From CAZWDL01 sp964632995 (GTDB lineage: Bacteria > Bacteroidota > Bacteroidia > Chitinophagales > Saprospiraceae), in the NCBI GenBank assembly GCA_964632995.1, contig CAZWDL010000115.1, positions 1 to 22,791 of the forward strand: 22,791 bases of DNA, in the 5' to 3' direction. A program made the translations under genes and the position numbers. This document shows positions 16,215 through 22,791 of this stretch, piece after piece (position 1 is the first letter of the stretch; the number at the start of each line of letters is the position of its first letter). The notes under the pieces were generated by a model. It ran no database searches. It was not told where the DNA came from and saw only the letters and a list, made by a program, of their open reading frames with translations.

Positions 16215-17939
16215 ATGAAGTTTTTAAATAAATTGTTGATCGTTGCCCTACTTTGGGTCGGCGTTTCCTGCGACCTGACGGAGCTGGATCTGATCACGGA
16301 TCCCAATAACCCGTCTCCGGAGGCTGCCAACATCAATGACTTGTACAATTCCGTACAGTTGGGCTTTGAGGAGTTCGTAGCGGATTCCTGGTATCAGACG
16401 GCCAGCACGGCGCGGATGGTTTCAAATATTAACTCGTATAGTTACGTAGATGCTTTCCAGCCGCAGGGTTTTAACGACATCTGGAACGACGCCTATTCCT
16501 GGATGTTCCCCGATGTTGATGCGTTACTGACTTTGGCTGAAGATACCGGACAGGATATTCACGCCGGAAGTGCTAAGATCATGAAAGCCTACACACTGAT
16601 GGCTTTGGTGGATATGTTTGGAAACGTTCCGAACACCGATGCATTGAAGGGAACCGAGTCTATCAGTCCGGTGCCCGATCCCGGTGACGTCGTGTATACT
16701 GATGCTGTTGCTCTGTTGGACGAGGCCATCGCCCAACTGGAGGGTACGAATGCGCCCGCGCCTACCTCAGATATTTTCTACGACGGAGACGCGGAAAAAT
16801 GGGTTACGCTGGCCAAAACACTTAAGCTGCGGGCAGCCATCACTACCCGCCTGGTGGGAGGATTCGGAAGCGTGGACTCTGAAACGCTGGTCAACCAGCT
16901 GTTGAGTGACGGTGACCTGATCGATGAAGCAGGGGAGGATTTTCAGTTCAATTACGGTAGTAACCGGAACAACCCGAACTCCCGCCACCCGCTGTACAAC
17001 AACATGTACGAGGTGATTGACGGCGACTACATGTCCAACTACTACATGTGGCTGCTGAGAGCGGACAAGGTGGACGAGAACGGCATCGCCTTTATCGATC
17101 CCCGGATCCGCTATTACTTCTACCGGAAAGTAGAGGATGCCGCCAACAGCAATGAGAACGACTATTCCTGCCACTTTTCCATCTTTCCGGAGCAAAGCGC
17201 TCAACCGGAACACTACGCCGATATCGATCCGAGACTGCCGTACTGTATTGCCGCTTCGGACGGCTACTGGGGGCGGGATCACCTGAATAACGAAGGTATT
17301 CCACCGGACGGGCCGCTGCGTACGGCCTACGGCCTCTACCCCATGGGTGGCCAGTTTGATGACAACAGCTTCCAGAACACCCAGCGCTCGGGTACTACCG
17401 GCGGTCTGGGACAGGGGATTCAACCGCTGATGCTGGCCTCCTTCGTAGACTTCCTGCGCGCCGAAGCAGCGCTGACACTCGGCACCGGCGAAGACGCCAA
17501 GGCCTTGCTGGAAAGCGGCATCCGCAAATCGATGGCCAAAGTCATCAGCTTCTCTGATCTGGTACCCTCAACTTTCGCTCGTGAGATCGATAACCGCGGA
17601 GACATCGCTACCGTCGAAGAGCTGTTCAAGCCCACCGAAAAGGATGTCGATGATTATGTACAATTCGTACTCGATGCCTACGATGCGGCGGACGACAAGC
17701 TGGACATCGTCATGAAGGAGTACTTCATCGCCCTGTGGGGCAACGGCCTCGAAGCGTACAACATGTACAGAAGAACGGGTAAGCCGAACAACATGGCGCC
17801 GGCGTTGGAACCGGGTAATACCGATTTCATTACCCTTTTCTTCCTGCCCGCCGAGCACGTGAACCTCAACCAGAATGCAACGCAGCAGGCGCATACGGAT
17901 ACGCCCTTCTGGTACGACGGATCGGTCGACTTGTACTAA
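16215..17939 (+). CDS. SusD/RagB-family nutrient-binding outer-membrane lipoprotein (second copy)
   Basis: 574-aa SusD-like lipoprotein, lid of the second importer. The start at 16215 opens directly into a lipoprotein signal (MKFLNKLLIVALLWVGVSC, Cys19) followed by DLTELDLITDPNNPSPEAAN, the usual N-terminal pattern of SusD-like group 2 proteins. Helical TPR-like segments include AKIMKAYTLMALVDMFGNVP (a strongly conserved SusD pattern), DAVALLDEAIAQL and AEKWVTLAKTLKLRAAI. The C-terminal part has EYFIALWGNGLEAYNMYRRT and FFLPAEHVNLN. It is about 110 residues longer than the first SusD, mostly in the central loop-rich region (about residues 255-410), which may shape a different substrate pocket. 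A stem-loop and then a third lipoprotein gene follow on the same strand. Confidence 0.95.
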   Translation: MKFLNKLLIVALLWVGVSCDLTELDLITDPNNPSPEAANINDLYNSVQLGFEEFVADSWYQTASTARMVSNINSYSYVDAFQPQGFNDIWNDAYSWMFPDVDALLTLAEDTGQDIHAGSAKIMKAYTLMALVDMFGNVPNTDALKGTESISPVPDPGDVVYTDAVALLDEAIAQLEGTNAPAPTSDIFYDGDAEKWVTLAKTLKLRAAITTRLVGGFGSVDSETLVNQLLSDGDLIDEAGEDFQFNYGSNRNNPNSRHPLYNNMYEVIDGDYMSNYYMWLLRADKVDENGIAFIDPRIRYYFYRKVEDAANSNENDYSCHFSIFPEQSAQPEHYADIDPRLPYCIAASDGYWGRDHLNNEGIPPDGPLRTAYGLYPMGGQFDDNSFQNTQRSGTTGGLGQGIQPLMLASFVDFLRAEAALTLGTGEDAKALLESGIRKSMAKVISFSDLVPSTFAREIDNRGDIATVEELFKPTEKDVDDYVQFVLDAYDAADDKLDIVMKEYFIALWGNGLEAYNMYRRTGKPNNMAPALEPGNTDFITLFFLPAEHVNLNQNATQQAHTDTPFWYDGSVDLY

Positions 17940-17954
17940 ATTCCTGAAGAAGTA

Positions 17955-17996
17955 CGAAAGGGAATCCTCGCTTTCTTTGGGCGAGGATCCCTTTCG
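17955..17996 (+). promoter_or_regulatory. Long hairpin between second susD and the third lipoprotein gene
   Basis: CGAAAGGGAATCCTCG (17955-17970) pairs with CGAGGATCCCTTTCG (17982-17996), 15 base pairs with a single bulged A and an 11-base loop. The downstream sequence is GAAATCAAACC rather than a T-run, so it would terminate poorly. It may reduce or stabilise transcription past susD, giving less of the downstream gene. Confidence 0.7.
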
Positions 17997-18025
17997 GAAA
18001 TCAAACCATAAAAATTCATTGGATT

Positions 18026-18946
18026 ATGAATAAATTCAAATTATCCATATTATTCGGGGCGCTCCTCCTCATGGTGACCAACTGTGCGGATGAGGACCTC
18101 GGCCCGATCCTGACCTTTGATATTGCCGGTAAGGGGGCTTACGTACGCCTCATTAGCGAGACTGATAAATTGATTAATTTATTTGATATCGAAGGTTCGG
18201 AATACGTTTATTCCGTGGAGTTCGTGGATCTCCAGCAGGGTGACCTGGTTTCGGAGTACGTCCTCGAACTGACTTACAATGACGCTGATCTTTCCGACGG
18301 CGATCAGTCTACTGGTCCGATCGAACTTCGGTCCTTCTCCGCCTCCGAGTTTGAAGAACTCGCTTCCGGGTTTAAAGGCCTGACGGACATCTCGATTCCC
18401 GCTACCGAAGTGATCAGCGCAGCGGGTTTGACCAATGACGACGTCAACCCTGGCGACCAGTTTCAGGTGGATGGAAAGGTGATTCTGGAAGACGGCTCCG
18501 TTTTCACTGCCGGAAATTCCAGCGCGGCGGTGAGAGGCTCTGCTTTCCAAGGGCACTTTCGCTTCACGCTGCCGGCTGCCTGTCCCTCCAGCTTAGAAGG
18601 AATCTATTCTTACGTGGGTTCCAATTACTGGTGCGGTGCCGACGGCATATCGGGTGAGGTGGAAATCATCGCTCAGGGCGGTGGCGTCTACACGTTCAGC
18701 GACTGGGCCTTCGGGGGTTATGTTGCCTGCTACGGCGGCGGCGCCGCCGGCGGAGGCAACCTCGCTTTTGCCGATGTGTGTAATGAAGTGTCCTTTGTCG
18801 GATTTACCGATAGCTTCGGCGATGCCTGGGAATTCACTTCTTCCGTCGACGGCGAAGAATGGACCATCAACTGGGCGAATACTTACGGAGAATCCGGAAG
18901 CGCCGTGATCATCAAACCGGGCGGATGGGGATTCACCATCGAATAA
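18026..18946 (+). CDS. Surface lipoprotein in the SusE-like position of the second sus operon
   Basis: 306-aa lipoprotein of unrecognised family. Signal peptide MNKFKLSILFGALLLMVTNC has a good lipobox (VTNC, Cys20) followed by ADEDLG, an acidic stretch compatible with surface export. Residues about 30-175 are beta-rich and probably Ig-like (YVYSVEFVDLQQGDLVSEYV, then QFQVDGKVILEDGSVF). The C-terminal part from about 185 starts at CPSSLEGIYSYVG and contains four or more cysteines (CPSSL, YWCGADG, YVACYGGG, ADVCNEV) and a Gly-rich GGGAAGGGN turn, probably a compact disulfide-containing beta domain. Its place after susD matches that of accessory surface binding proteins such as SusE/SusF, so a substrate-binding role is likely (inference from position). 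The cluster ends with the terminator at 19017-19052. Confidence 0.8.
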   Translation: MNKFKLSILFGALLLMVTNCADEDLGPILTFDIAGKGAYVRLISETDKLINLFDIEGSEYVYSVEFVDLQQGDLVSEYVLELTYNDADLSDGDQSTGPIELRSFSASEFEELASGFKGLTDISIPATEVISAAGLTNDDVNPGDQFQVDGKVILEDGSVFTAGNSSAAVRGSAFQGHFRFTLPAACPSSLEGIYSYVGSNYWCGADGISGEVEIIAQGGGVYTFSDWAFGGYVACYGGGAAGGGNLAFADVCNEVSFVGFTDSFGDAWEFTSSVDGEEWTINWANTYGESGSAVIIKPGGWGFTIE

Positions 18947-19016
18947 GTTTTGACAACTGTGGGAAATAATAAGGAGTGCGCTTAATCACTTCTGTTTTTC
19001 GTACCGACATATATTG

Positions 19017-19055
19017 AAAGCCGTATCTGACACTTTGTGCAGATATGGCTTTTTT
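19017..19055 (+). terminator. Intrinsic terminator of the second sus operon
   Basis: AAAGCCGTATCTG (19017-19029) pairs with CAGATATGGCTTT (19040-19052) with one G-T wobble, and the inner CAC-TTT-GTG extends the stem past a bulged A. A run of T residues follows immediately. It ends 30 bases before the next gene, which rules out a longer upstream start for that gene. Confidence 0.85.
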
Positions 19056-19082
19056 AATCTAAAAAAAGGAAACCGATTATTT

Positions 19083-20762
19083 ATGACCAGCATTTTTTAC
19101 AAACATTGCGCGCTTCCATTTTTTCTCTGGATACTTTTTTTTCCGCTTGCGGGGCAAAATACCGTAGGATTAATTTCTGCGGAGCAGGGTAAAGTCGCCC
19201 CGGGCTACAATCTGTTTTTTCCCCACAATCAATCTACCGTTTTTCTGGTCGATAACTGCGGCCGGCTGGTGCATCAGTGGCCTGACGAGGAGCAGTATCG
19301 TCCTGGAAATATGGTGTACCTGCAGGAAAACGGCAACCTGGTAAAGTGCAAACGTCACAATTCTTCGCCGATTAATGACCCGATCTGGGCCGGCGGGGGA
19401 GGAGCAACCGTTGAAATTCTGAGTTGGGATAACCAGCTTCTCCATTCCTACACCCTCAACGATTCTCTCTTTCGCCTGCACCACGATGTGGCGCCAATGC
19501 CCAACGGGAATATCCTGATGATCACCTGGGCTAAGAAAACCTATGAAGAGGCCATTCAGGCAGGGCGCAATCCGGAGTTGCTCGCCCAGGACGAACTGTG
19601 GTCGGAAGCCGTGCTGGAGTGGGACCCTGTGGCCGACAGCATCGTGTGGGAGTGGCATTTGTGGGATCACCTCGTCCAGGACTACGACCCCGTCCGGGAC
19701 AATTATGGCGTAGTCGGCGACCATCCCGAACTGGTCGACATCAATTACGACGAGCACGACGGTCACCCCGACTGGCTGCATATCAATGCCGTCGATTATA
19801 ATCCGGTGCTCGACCAGCTGGTGCTCAGCGTGCCTTACTTCAATGAGATTTGGGTCATCGATCACAGTACAAGTACGGAGGAGGCGGCAGGCCACGATGG
19901 CGGCCGGGCCGGTAAAGGCGGCGACCTGCTCTACCGCTGGGGCAACCCGGCGGCTTATCAGCGGGGAACAGCCGCGGATAAAATGTTCTTCTTTCAGCAC
20001 GACATTCACTGGACTAACCCGGATGCGCTTTCTGGTGAGACGGGCTTCGGCCGTTTTGGGGTATACAATAACCGCTACCGTCCCGACAGCTCCACCGCCC
20101 ACCTTTTCCTGCCGGCTTTCGATACGCTCAGCTGGACTTACCCGCTTTCGGACTTTGCCTACGGCCCTGAATCCTTCGCGGAGACCAAGTTTCATCCCGA
20201 AGGGGGCGAGCGGACTTTTTCCTCCGGTCTTTCCAGTATGCAGCTGCTGTCCAACGGCAACTGGCTGATCTGCTCCGGCCGCTGGGGTTACTCCTACGAG
20301 CTAACCCCCGATGACAAACTGGTATGGGAGTATATTACGCCCCTGAAAGGCGGGGCGCCGGTCGAACAGGGCGATACGCTTTCCATCAATAACAACCTGA
20401 CGTTCCGGATGAATCGGTATGACCCTGATTTTTCCGGCTTTGCCGGCAGGGATCTCAGTCCCTACGGATATATCGAAGAAAATCCCAACACGGGCTTCTG
20501 TGGCCTGCTGGTTTCCTCCGATAAGGTGACTCCGGAGGAATCGGGTATAAATATCTATCCCAACCCCTTCGCGGAGCAGCTGATCATCGAAAAAGAAGAG
20601 GAGTCGGCTGTCGATGTGCGACTTTTTAATCTGAGTGGAAAGCAGCTGAAATTTTTCCTGCTAAGAGGTGGGCGCGAGGTACTTGACCTGTCGGATTTGC
20701 CGGAAGGCATATACTTTTTAAGGCTTCCGGCTGAAACCGTTAAAATCGTAAAGGTCAGGTAG
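19083..20762 (+). CDS. Arylsulfotransferase (ASST) family protein with T9SS C-terminal sorting domain
   Basis: 559-aa exported protein. The ATG at 19083 is chosen because the in-frame TTG at 19014 would start inside the terminator region. Signal peptide at about 1-25 (MTSIFYKHCALPFFLWILFF, ending LAGQ). The catalytic-type domain is a beta-propeller of the ASST family: HHDVAPMPNGNIL (133-145), EAVLEWDPVADSIVWEW, DWLHINAVDYNP (230-241), IWVIDHST, GDLLYRWGNPAAY (280-292), FFFQHDIHW (302-310) and LLSNGNWLICSGRWG. Known ASSTs move a sulfuryl group between phenolic donors and acceptors through an active-site histidine; which His does so here cannot be fixed by reading alone, and some relatives may not be sulfotransferases. 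Residues about 488-559 (NIYPNPFAEQL ... LPEGIYFLRL ... KIVKVR) form a type A T9SS sorting domain, so it is probably secreted or attached to the cell surface. Confidence 0.88.
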   Translation: MTSIFYKHCALPFFLWILFFPLAGQNTVGLISAEQGKVAPGYNLFFPHNQSTVFLVDNCGRLVHQWPDEEQYRPGNMVYLQENGNLVKCKRHNSSPINDPIWAGGGGATVEILSWDNQLLHSYTLNDSLFRLHHDVAPMPNGNILMITWAKKTYEEAIQAGRNPELLAQDELWSEAVLEWDPVADSIVWEWHLWDHLVQDYDPVRDNYGVVGDHPELVDINYDEHDGHPDWLHINAVDYNPVLDQLVLSVPYFNEIWVIDHSTSTEEAAGHDGGRAGKGGDLLYRWGNPAAYQRGTAADKMFFFQHDIHWTNPDALSGETGFGRFGVYNNRYRPDSSTAHLFLPAFDTLSWTYPLSDFAYGPESFAETKFHPEGGERTFSSGLSSMQLLSNGNWLICSGRWGYSYELTPDDKLVWEYITPLKGGAPVEQGDTLSINNNLTFRMNRYDPDFSGFAGRDLSPYGYIEENPNTGFCGLLVSSDKVTPEESGINIYPNPFAEQLIIEKEEESAVDVRLFNLSGKQLKFFLLRGGREVLDLSDLPEGIYFLRLPAETVKIVKVR

Positions 20763-20778
20763 CCGTTTTTCTTGTTTT

Positions 20779-20788
20779 GCAAATTTGC
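20779..20788. repeat. Short perfect palindrome upstream of the recombinase gene
   Basis: GCAAATTTGC is a perfect 10-bp palindrome in the 146-base gap between the ASST stop and the recombinase start. It could be a regulator site, but short AT-rich palindromes are common by chance. Confidence 0.2.
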
Positions 20789-20908
20789 TCACTTTTTGGT
20801 AAATTGATTTGTTGAACATTTCTACTAAATCAGAAGTGGGTGGCCGGTAATTTGAACTCTGGTTTAAAGTTGGCCTACGCTCCCGGAGAAGATGACCAAG
20901 CGCAGCTT

Positions 20909-21805
20909 ATGCAAACAGACACCTTTGTCAATTATCTACAGTACGAAAAGCGATTCTCGCCGCATACCGTCACCGCCTATGGCAAGGACCTGGAGCAATT
21001 TCTTGCTTTTCTGGATCAGGTATTGGAACTGAAAAGCATCGCCGAAGTACAGCACACTCACGTCCGCGCCTGGGTGGTAGAGCTGCTCTCCTCCGATATA
21101 GCCGCCAGCACCATCAACCGCAAATTGTCGACACTGAAGACCTTTTTCAGGTTTCTGCTTCAGCGCGGACGCATCGAGCATAACCCCATGCGCAAGGTGA
21201 CGACGCCCAAAACCGGGAAGCGCTTACCGGTATACGTACAGGCAGCCGATCTGGAGCTACTGTTCGAACGGGTGGAATTCGGCGAGGAATACCCCGGTCG
21301 CCGCGATCGCATGCTGCTCGAACTGCTTTACGCTACCGGCATGCGCCGTTCGGAGTTGATCGAGCTGCGGCTGGAGCATATCGACTGGTCGGCGGGGTTG
21401 CTGCGCGTTATGGGAAAGCGGCAAAAAGAACGTCTGATACCTATATCTGCCGGCTTAAGGCGGAAGCTGGAAGCTTACGTTGAGCTGCGTTCCCGCATCT
21501 TTCCCGATACCCCTCACCGGGAATTGCTGCTCACCGAACGGGGGAAGCCCCTGTACCCCAAATTCGTCTACAACACCGTTCACCGTTATCTCAGCGGCGT
21601 CACTACGGTGGAGCAACGCAGCCCGCACGTATTGCGGCACTCCTTTGCCACTCACCTGTCGGACAACGGCGCCGATCTGAACGCCATCAAGGCGCTGCTC
21701 GGCCACAGCAATCTGGCCGCCACCCAGATTTATACCCACAATTCCATTGAAAAACTCAAGAAAGTATATCAACAGGCACATCCCAAAGCCAAAAAGAAGG
21801 ATTGA
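20909..21805 (+). CDS. xerC: XerC/XerD-type tyrosine recombinase
   Basis: 298-aa site-specific tyrosine recombinase, probably one of the pair that resolves chromosome dimers at dif. The ATG at 20909 is chosen over an in-frame GTG at 20840 because FVNYLQYEKRFSPHTVTAY is the normal XerC/D N-terminus and the resulting length fits the family exactly. The N-terminal SAM-like core-binding domain covers about 4-90 (STINRKLSTLKTFFRFL near 67-83). The catalytic domain holds the full set: Arg146 (ATGMRRSEL), Lys170 region (GKRQKERLIPI), His240 and Arg243 (HVLRHSFATHL), His266 (LLGHSN) and the nucleophile Tyr275 (TQIYTH). It lies 27 bases before hpf, with which it is probably co-transcribed; this gene order is common in Bacteroidota. 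Assignment to XerC rather than XerD rests mainly on that synteny. No phage-integrase features or neighbouring phage genes are present. Confidence 0.93.
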   Translation: MQTDTFVNYLQYEKRFSPHTVTAYGKDLEQFLAFLDQVLELKSIAEVQHTHVRAWVVELLSSDIAASTINRKLSTLKTFFRFLLQRGRIEHNPMRKVTTPKTGKRLPVYVQAADLELLFERVEFGEEYPGRRDRMLLELLYATGMRRSELIELRLEHIDWSAGLLRVMGKRQKERLIPISAGLRRKLEAYVELRSRIFPDTPHRELLLTERGKPLYPKFVYNTVHRYLSGVTTVEQRSPHVLRHSFATHLSDNGADLNAIKALLGHSNLAATQIYTHNSIEKLKKVYQQAHPKAKKKD

Positions 21806-21832
21806 TTTTTTTAACCTTAAATACCTAGGCTT

Positions 21833-22132
21833 ATGAAAGTACACACCGAATCCGTACAGTTTAAGGCAGATGCAAAACTCATCCGTTTCATCGAGGAAAA
21901 ACTGGGCAAAGTCAGTCAGCTCTTCGACCGGATTATCGAGGCCAACGTGGTGCTTAAACTCGAAAATGCCGGTCAGGTTAAAGACAAGATCGCGGAAATG
22001 CGGCTTAATGTCCCAGGTGATGTACTCATAGCCAAAGCGACCGACAAATCCTTCGAAGCTTCCGTCGACCAGGCGGTCGCCGCTTTAAGACGACAACTCA
22101 TCCGATATAAAGACCGGATGCACGGTAACTGA
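21833..22132 (+). CDS. hpf: Ribosome hibernation promoting factor (HPF/RaiA family, short form)
   Basis: 99-aa ribosome-associated factor that binds the 30S decoding region and silences ribosomes in slow or stationary growth. The sequence follows the beta-alpha-beta-beta-beta-alpha fold: MKVHTESVQFKAD, the helix KLIRFIEEKLGKVSQLFD, strands ANVVLKLE, KDKIAEMRLNVPG and DVLIAKATDKSF, then the final helix EASVDQAVAALRRQLIRYKDR. There is no C-terminal dimerisation domain, so it is the short type. It begins 27 bases after the recombinase gene and is followed by a clear terminator, making a two-gene unit. The context of recombinase, hpf and tRNA-Thr is a common conserved block near tuf in Bacteroidota; tuf, if present, would be beyond the right end. 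Confidence 0.94.
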   Translation: MKVHTESVQFKADAKLIRFIEEKLGKVSQLFDRIIEANVVLKLENAGQVKDKIAEMRLNVPGDVLIAKATDKSFEASVDQAVAALRRQLIRYKDRMHGN

Positions 22133-22154
22133 TTCGTCTCTCCCTCGCTCCTGC

Positions 22155-22198
22155 GGGCAGCAGCCCCCCGATGCCCTGCTGCCCGATTTCTTTTTTTT
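22155..22198 (+). terminator. Intrinsic terminator after hpf
   Basis: GGGCAGCAG (22155-22163) pairs perfectly with CTGCTGCCC (22176-22184) across a 12-base loop, followed by GATTTC and a run of eight T. It is a textbook rho-independent terminator 23 bases after the hpf stop codon. Confidence 0.9.
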
Positions 22199-22256
22199 AG
22201 ATTACTATTCCCCATCCTGGCTTCGCCAGGAAAGTTTTTCAAAAAAAGCACAGATT

Positions 22257-22307
22257 ACGCGGATTTCCACGGATTCCCCCAAAATGATAATCGGTGAAAA
22301 TCCGCGT
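22257..22307. repeat. Imperfect inverted repeat, GATTACGCGGATT-type dispersed repeat
   Basis: ACGCGGATTTCCACGGATT (22257-22275) and AATCGGTGAAAATCCGCGT (22289-22307) are inverted copies matching at 17 of 19 positions across a 13-base loop. Sequences of the CACAGATTACGCGGATT type recur in intergenic DNA of many bacteria (recollection), so this is probably a copy of a dispersed palindromic repeat. It lies between the hpf terminator and the tRNA promoter. Confidence 0.55.
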
Positions 22308-22417
22308 GGTTCGTGGTAAAAACAAAAAATATCGCTGCGCAGCGGCGATGAATAGTTACTTCTTTAGAATAAAATTAAAAAAAAGGAAGAGGGCTTTTTC
22401 TTTTTTACAAAAAGTTA

Positions 22418-22425
22418 TATCTTTG
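22418..22425 (+). promoter_or_regulatory. Bacteroidota -7 promoter element for the tRNA-Thr transcript
   Basis: TATCTTTG matches TAnnTTTG exactly. Upstream is a T-rich stretch with ACAAAAAG; the expected -33 position (about 22395) has TTT instead of TTG. The A/T-rich context with TTATATCTTTGCA is typical of strong stable-RNA promoters in this phylum. Transcription would start near 22432, leaving about 190 bases of leader before the tRNA. Confidence 0.65.
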
Positions 22426-22623
22426 CAATCGCTTTGAGAAAATGATCTCAATGAAACTTGACAAAGCAAAGAACAGGCCACTTTTTTGGGTTCTCAGGCC
22501 AGTATGGCTTCCACTACAAGCATAGAACCGGAATAGTCTCGCTTTTTTAAAGCTGGATGATCGACAGGCCTGGGCTTCAAAGCTGGTAGAATGCCGGTTT
22601 GAATCAACATTTTGAGCCTATAT

Positions 22624-22697
22624 GCCAGCATAGCTCAGTTGGCCAGAGCAGCTGATTTGTAATCAGCGGGTCGGGGGTTCGAATCCCTCTGCTGGCT
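22624..22697 (+). tRNA. tRNA-Thr (anticodon TGT)
   Basis: A complete 74-base cloverleaf. The acceptor stem GCCAGCA (22624-22630) pairs with TGCTGGC (22690-22696), with T at the discriminator position (22697). The D-arm has GCTC paired with GAGC. The anticodon stem GCTGA/TCAGC closes loop TTTGTAA with anticodon TGT at 22658-22660, reading ACA. The T-arm is GGGGG-TTCGAAT-CCCTC with one G-T pair. CCA is not encoded, so it must be added after transcription. Confidence 0.96.
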
Positions 22698-22741
22698 CAA
22701 AAAGCGGTCGCCAGTTACTTACTTCCGTTCTCCCCCTAAAA

Positions 22742-22791
22742 CGGGTCGGGGGTTCGAACTAAGCGAAGCGGTCTCACGACCGAAGGGAGTA
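22742..22791 (+). repeat. Copy of the tRNA-Thr variable/T-arm segment with a downstream hairpin
   Basis: CGGGTCGGGGGTTCGAA at 22742-22758 is identical to 22667-22683 within tRNA-Thr, 75 bases upstream. After the match the sequence diverges to CTAAGCGAAG and a small hairpin CGGTC-TCAC-GACCG (22769-22782). No complete tRNA can be folded from it before the window ends. It may be a tRNA-derived repeat or an attachment-site-like duplication. Confidence 0.55.

Larger units (their letters stand above)
22133..22623. other. Non-coding region between hpf and tRNA-Thr
   Basis: This 491-base gap holds the hpf terminator, a small hairpin CCTGGC-TTC-GCCAGG (22216-22230), an imperfect inverted repeat (22257-22307), a good Bacteroidota promoter (22418-22425) and a long untranslated stretch of about 190 bases ahead of the tRNA. 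No open frame in it looks like a gene. Confidence 0.7.

Noticed and set aside
16199..16231. Ten-codon frame MKKYKYEVFK overlapping the start of the second susD
   Set aside because: A short ATG frame in an A-rich leader is expected by chance; the frame at 16215 has the lipoprotein signal. Translational coupling is possible but unsupported.
20909..21805. Tyrosine recombinase as the integrase of a mobile element at tRNA-Thr
   Set aside because: Its length and motifs fit housekeeping XerC/D and it is paired with hpf in a conserved block; no phage, conjugation or cargo genes adjoin it.
22433..22623. T-box or riboswitch in the leader before tRNA-Thr
   Set aside because: No T-box motif, specifier loop or terminator/antiterminator pair is visible.

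Overview
The window looks like chromosomal DNA of a Bacteroidota member, most likely a marine or environmental Saprospiria/Cytophagia-type organism (an inference). The evidence is two SusC/SusD (RagA/RagB) pairs, several lipoproteins with acidic residues after the lipid-modified cysteine, a secreted enzyme with a type IX secretion (T9SS) C-terminal sorting domain, and promoter-like TAnnTTTG elements without clear Shine-Dalgarno sites. Coding DNA is fairly GC-rich, while the leaders upstream of the susC genes are markedly AT-rich.

Layout. 85-3612 (minus): a very large secreted VCBS/FG-GAP plus ASPIC/UnbV lipoprotein. Divergent from it, 3776-4918 (plus) is a DUF3179 lipoprotein whose parts appear circularly permuted, and 5129-6094 is an outer-membrane beta-barrel with a CCSGG motif at its mature N-terminus. 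A 519-base AT-rich leader with a possible branched RNA structure precedes the first susC-susD pair (6614-9838, 9922-11319), which ends at a strong terminator. Next comes an unrecognised secreted protein (11487-12212). A 745-base gap with a good Bacteroidota promoter and a perfect 11-bp inverted repeat leads to the second operon: susC (12958-16149), susD (16215-17939) and a third lipoprotein (18026-18946), ended by a terminator at 19017-19052. An arylsulfotransferase-family enzyme with a T9SS sorting domain follows (19083-20762). The right end looks like core chromosome: a XerC/D-type recombinase, the ribosome hibernation factor gene hpf, a terminator, a promoter and tRNA-Thr(TGT).

How the genes work together. 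Each SusC/SusD pair should form a TonB-driven outer-membrane importer with a substrate-capturing lid. The third lipoprotein sits where accessory surface-binding proteins usually sit. The VCBS, DUF3179 and barrel proteins are further cell-surface components of unknown substrate. No polysaccharide-degrading enzyme or sensor/regulator is encoded here, so the substrates cannot be inferred.

No CRISPR array, insertion sequence, defence system or clearly new multi-gene system was recognised. The most interesting signals are RNA- or DNA-level: hairpins in all three intercistronic gaps of the two sus operons, a leader motif shared by the two susC genes, a possible three-way-junction leader, the permuted DUF3179 protein, and a 17-base copy of the tRNA-Thr T-arm region located 75 bases downstream of the original.
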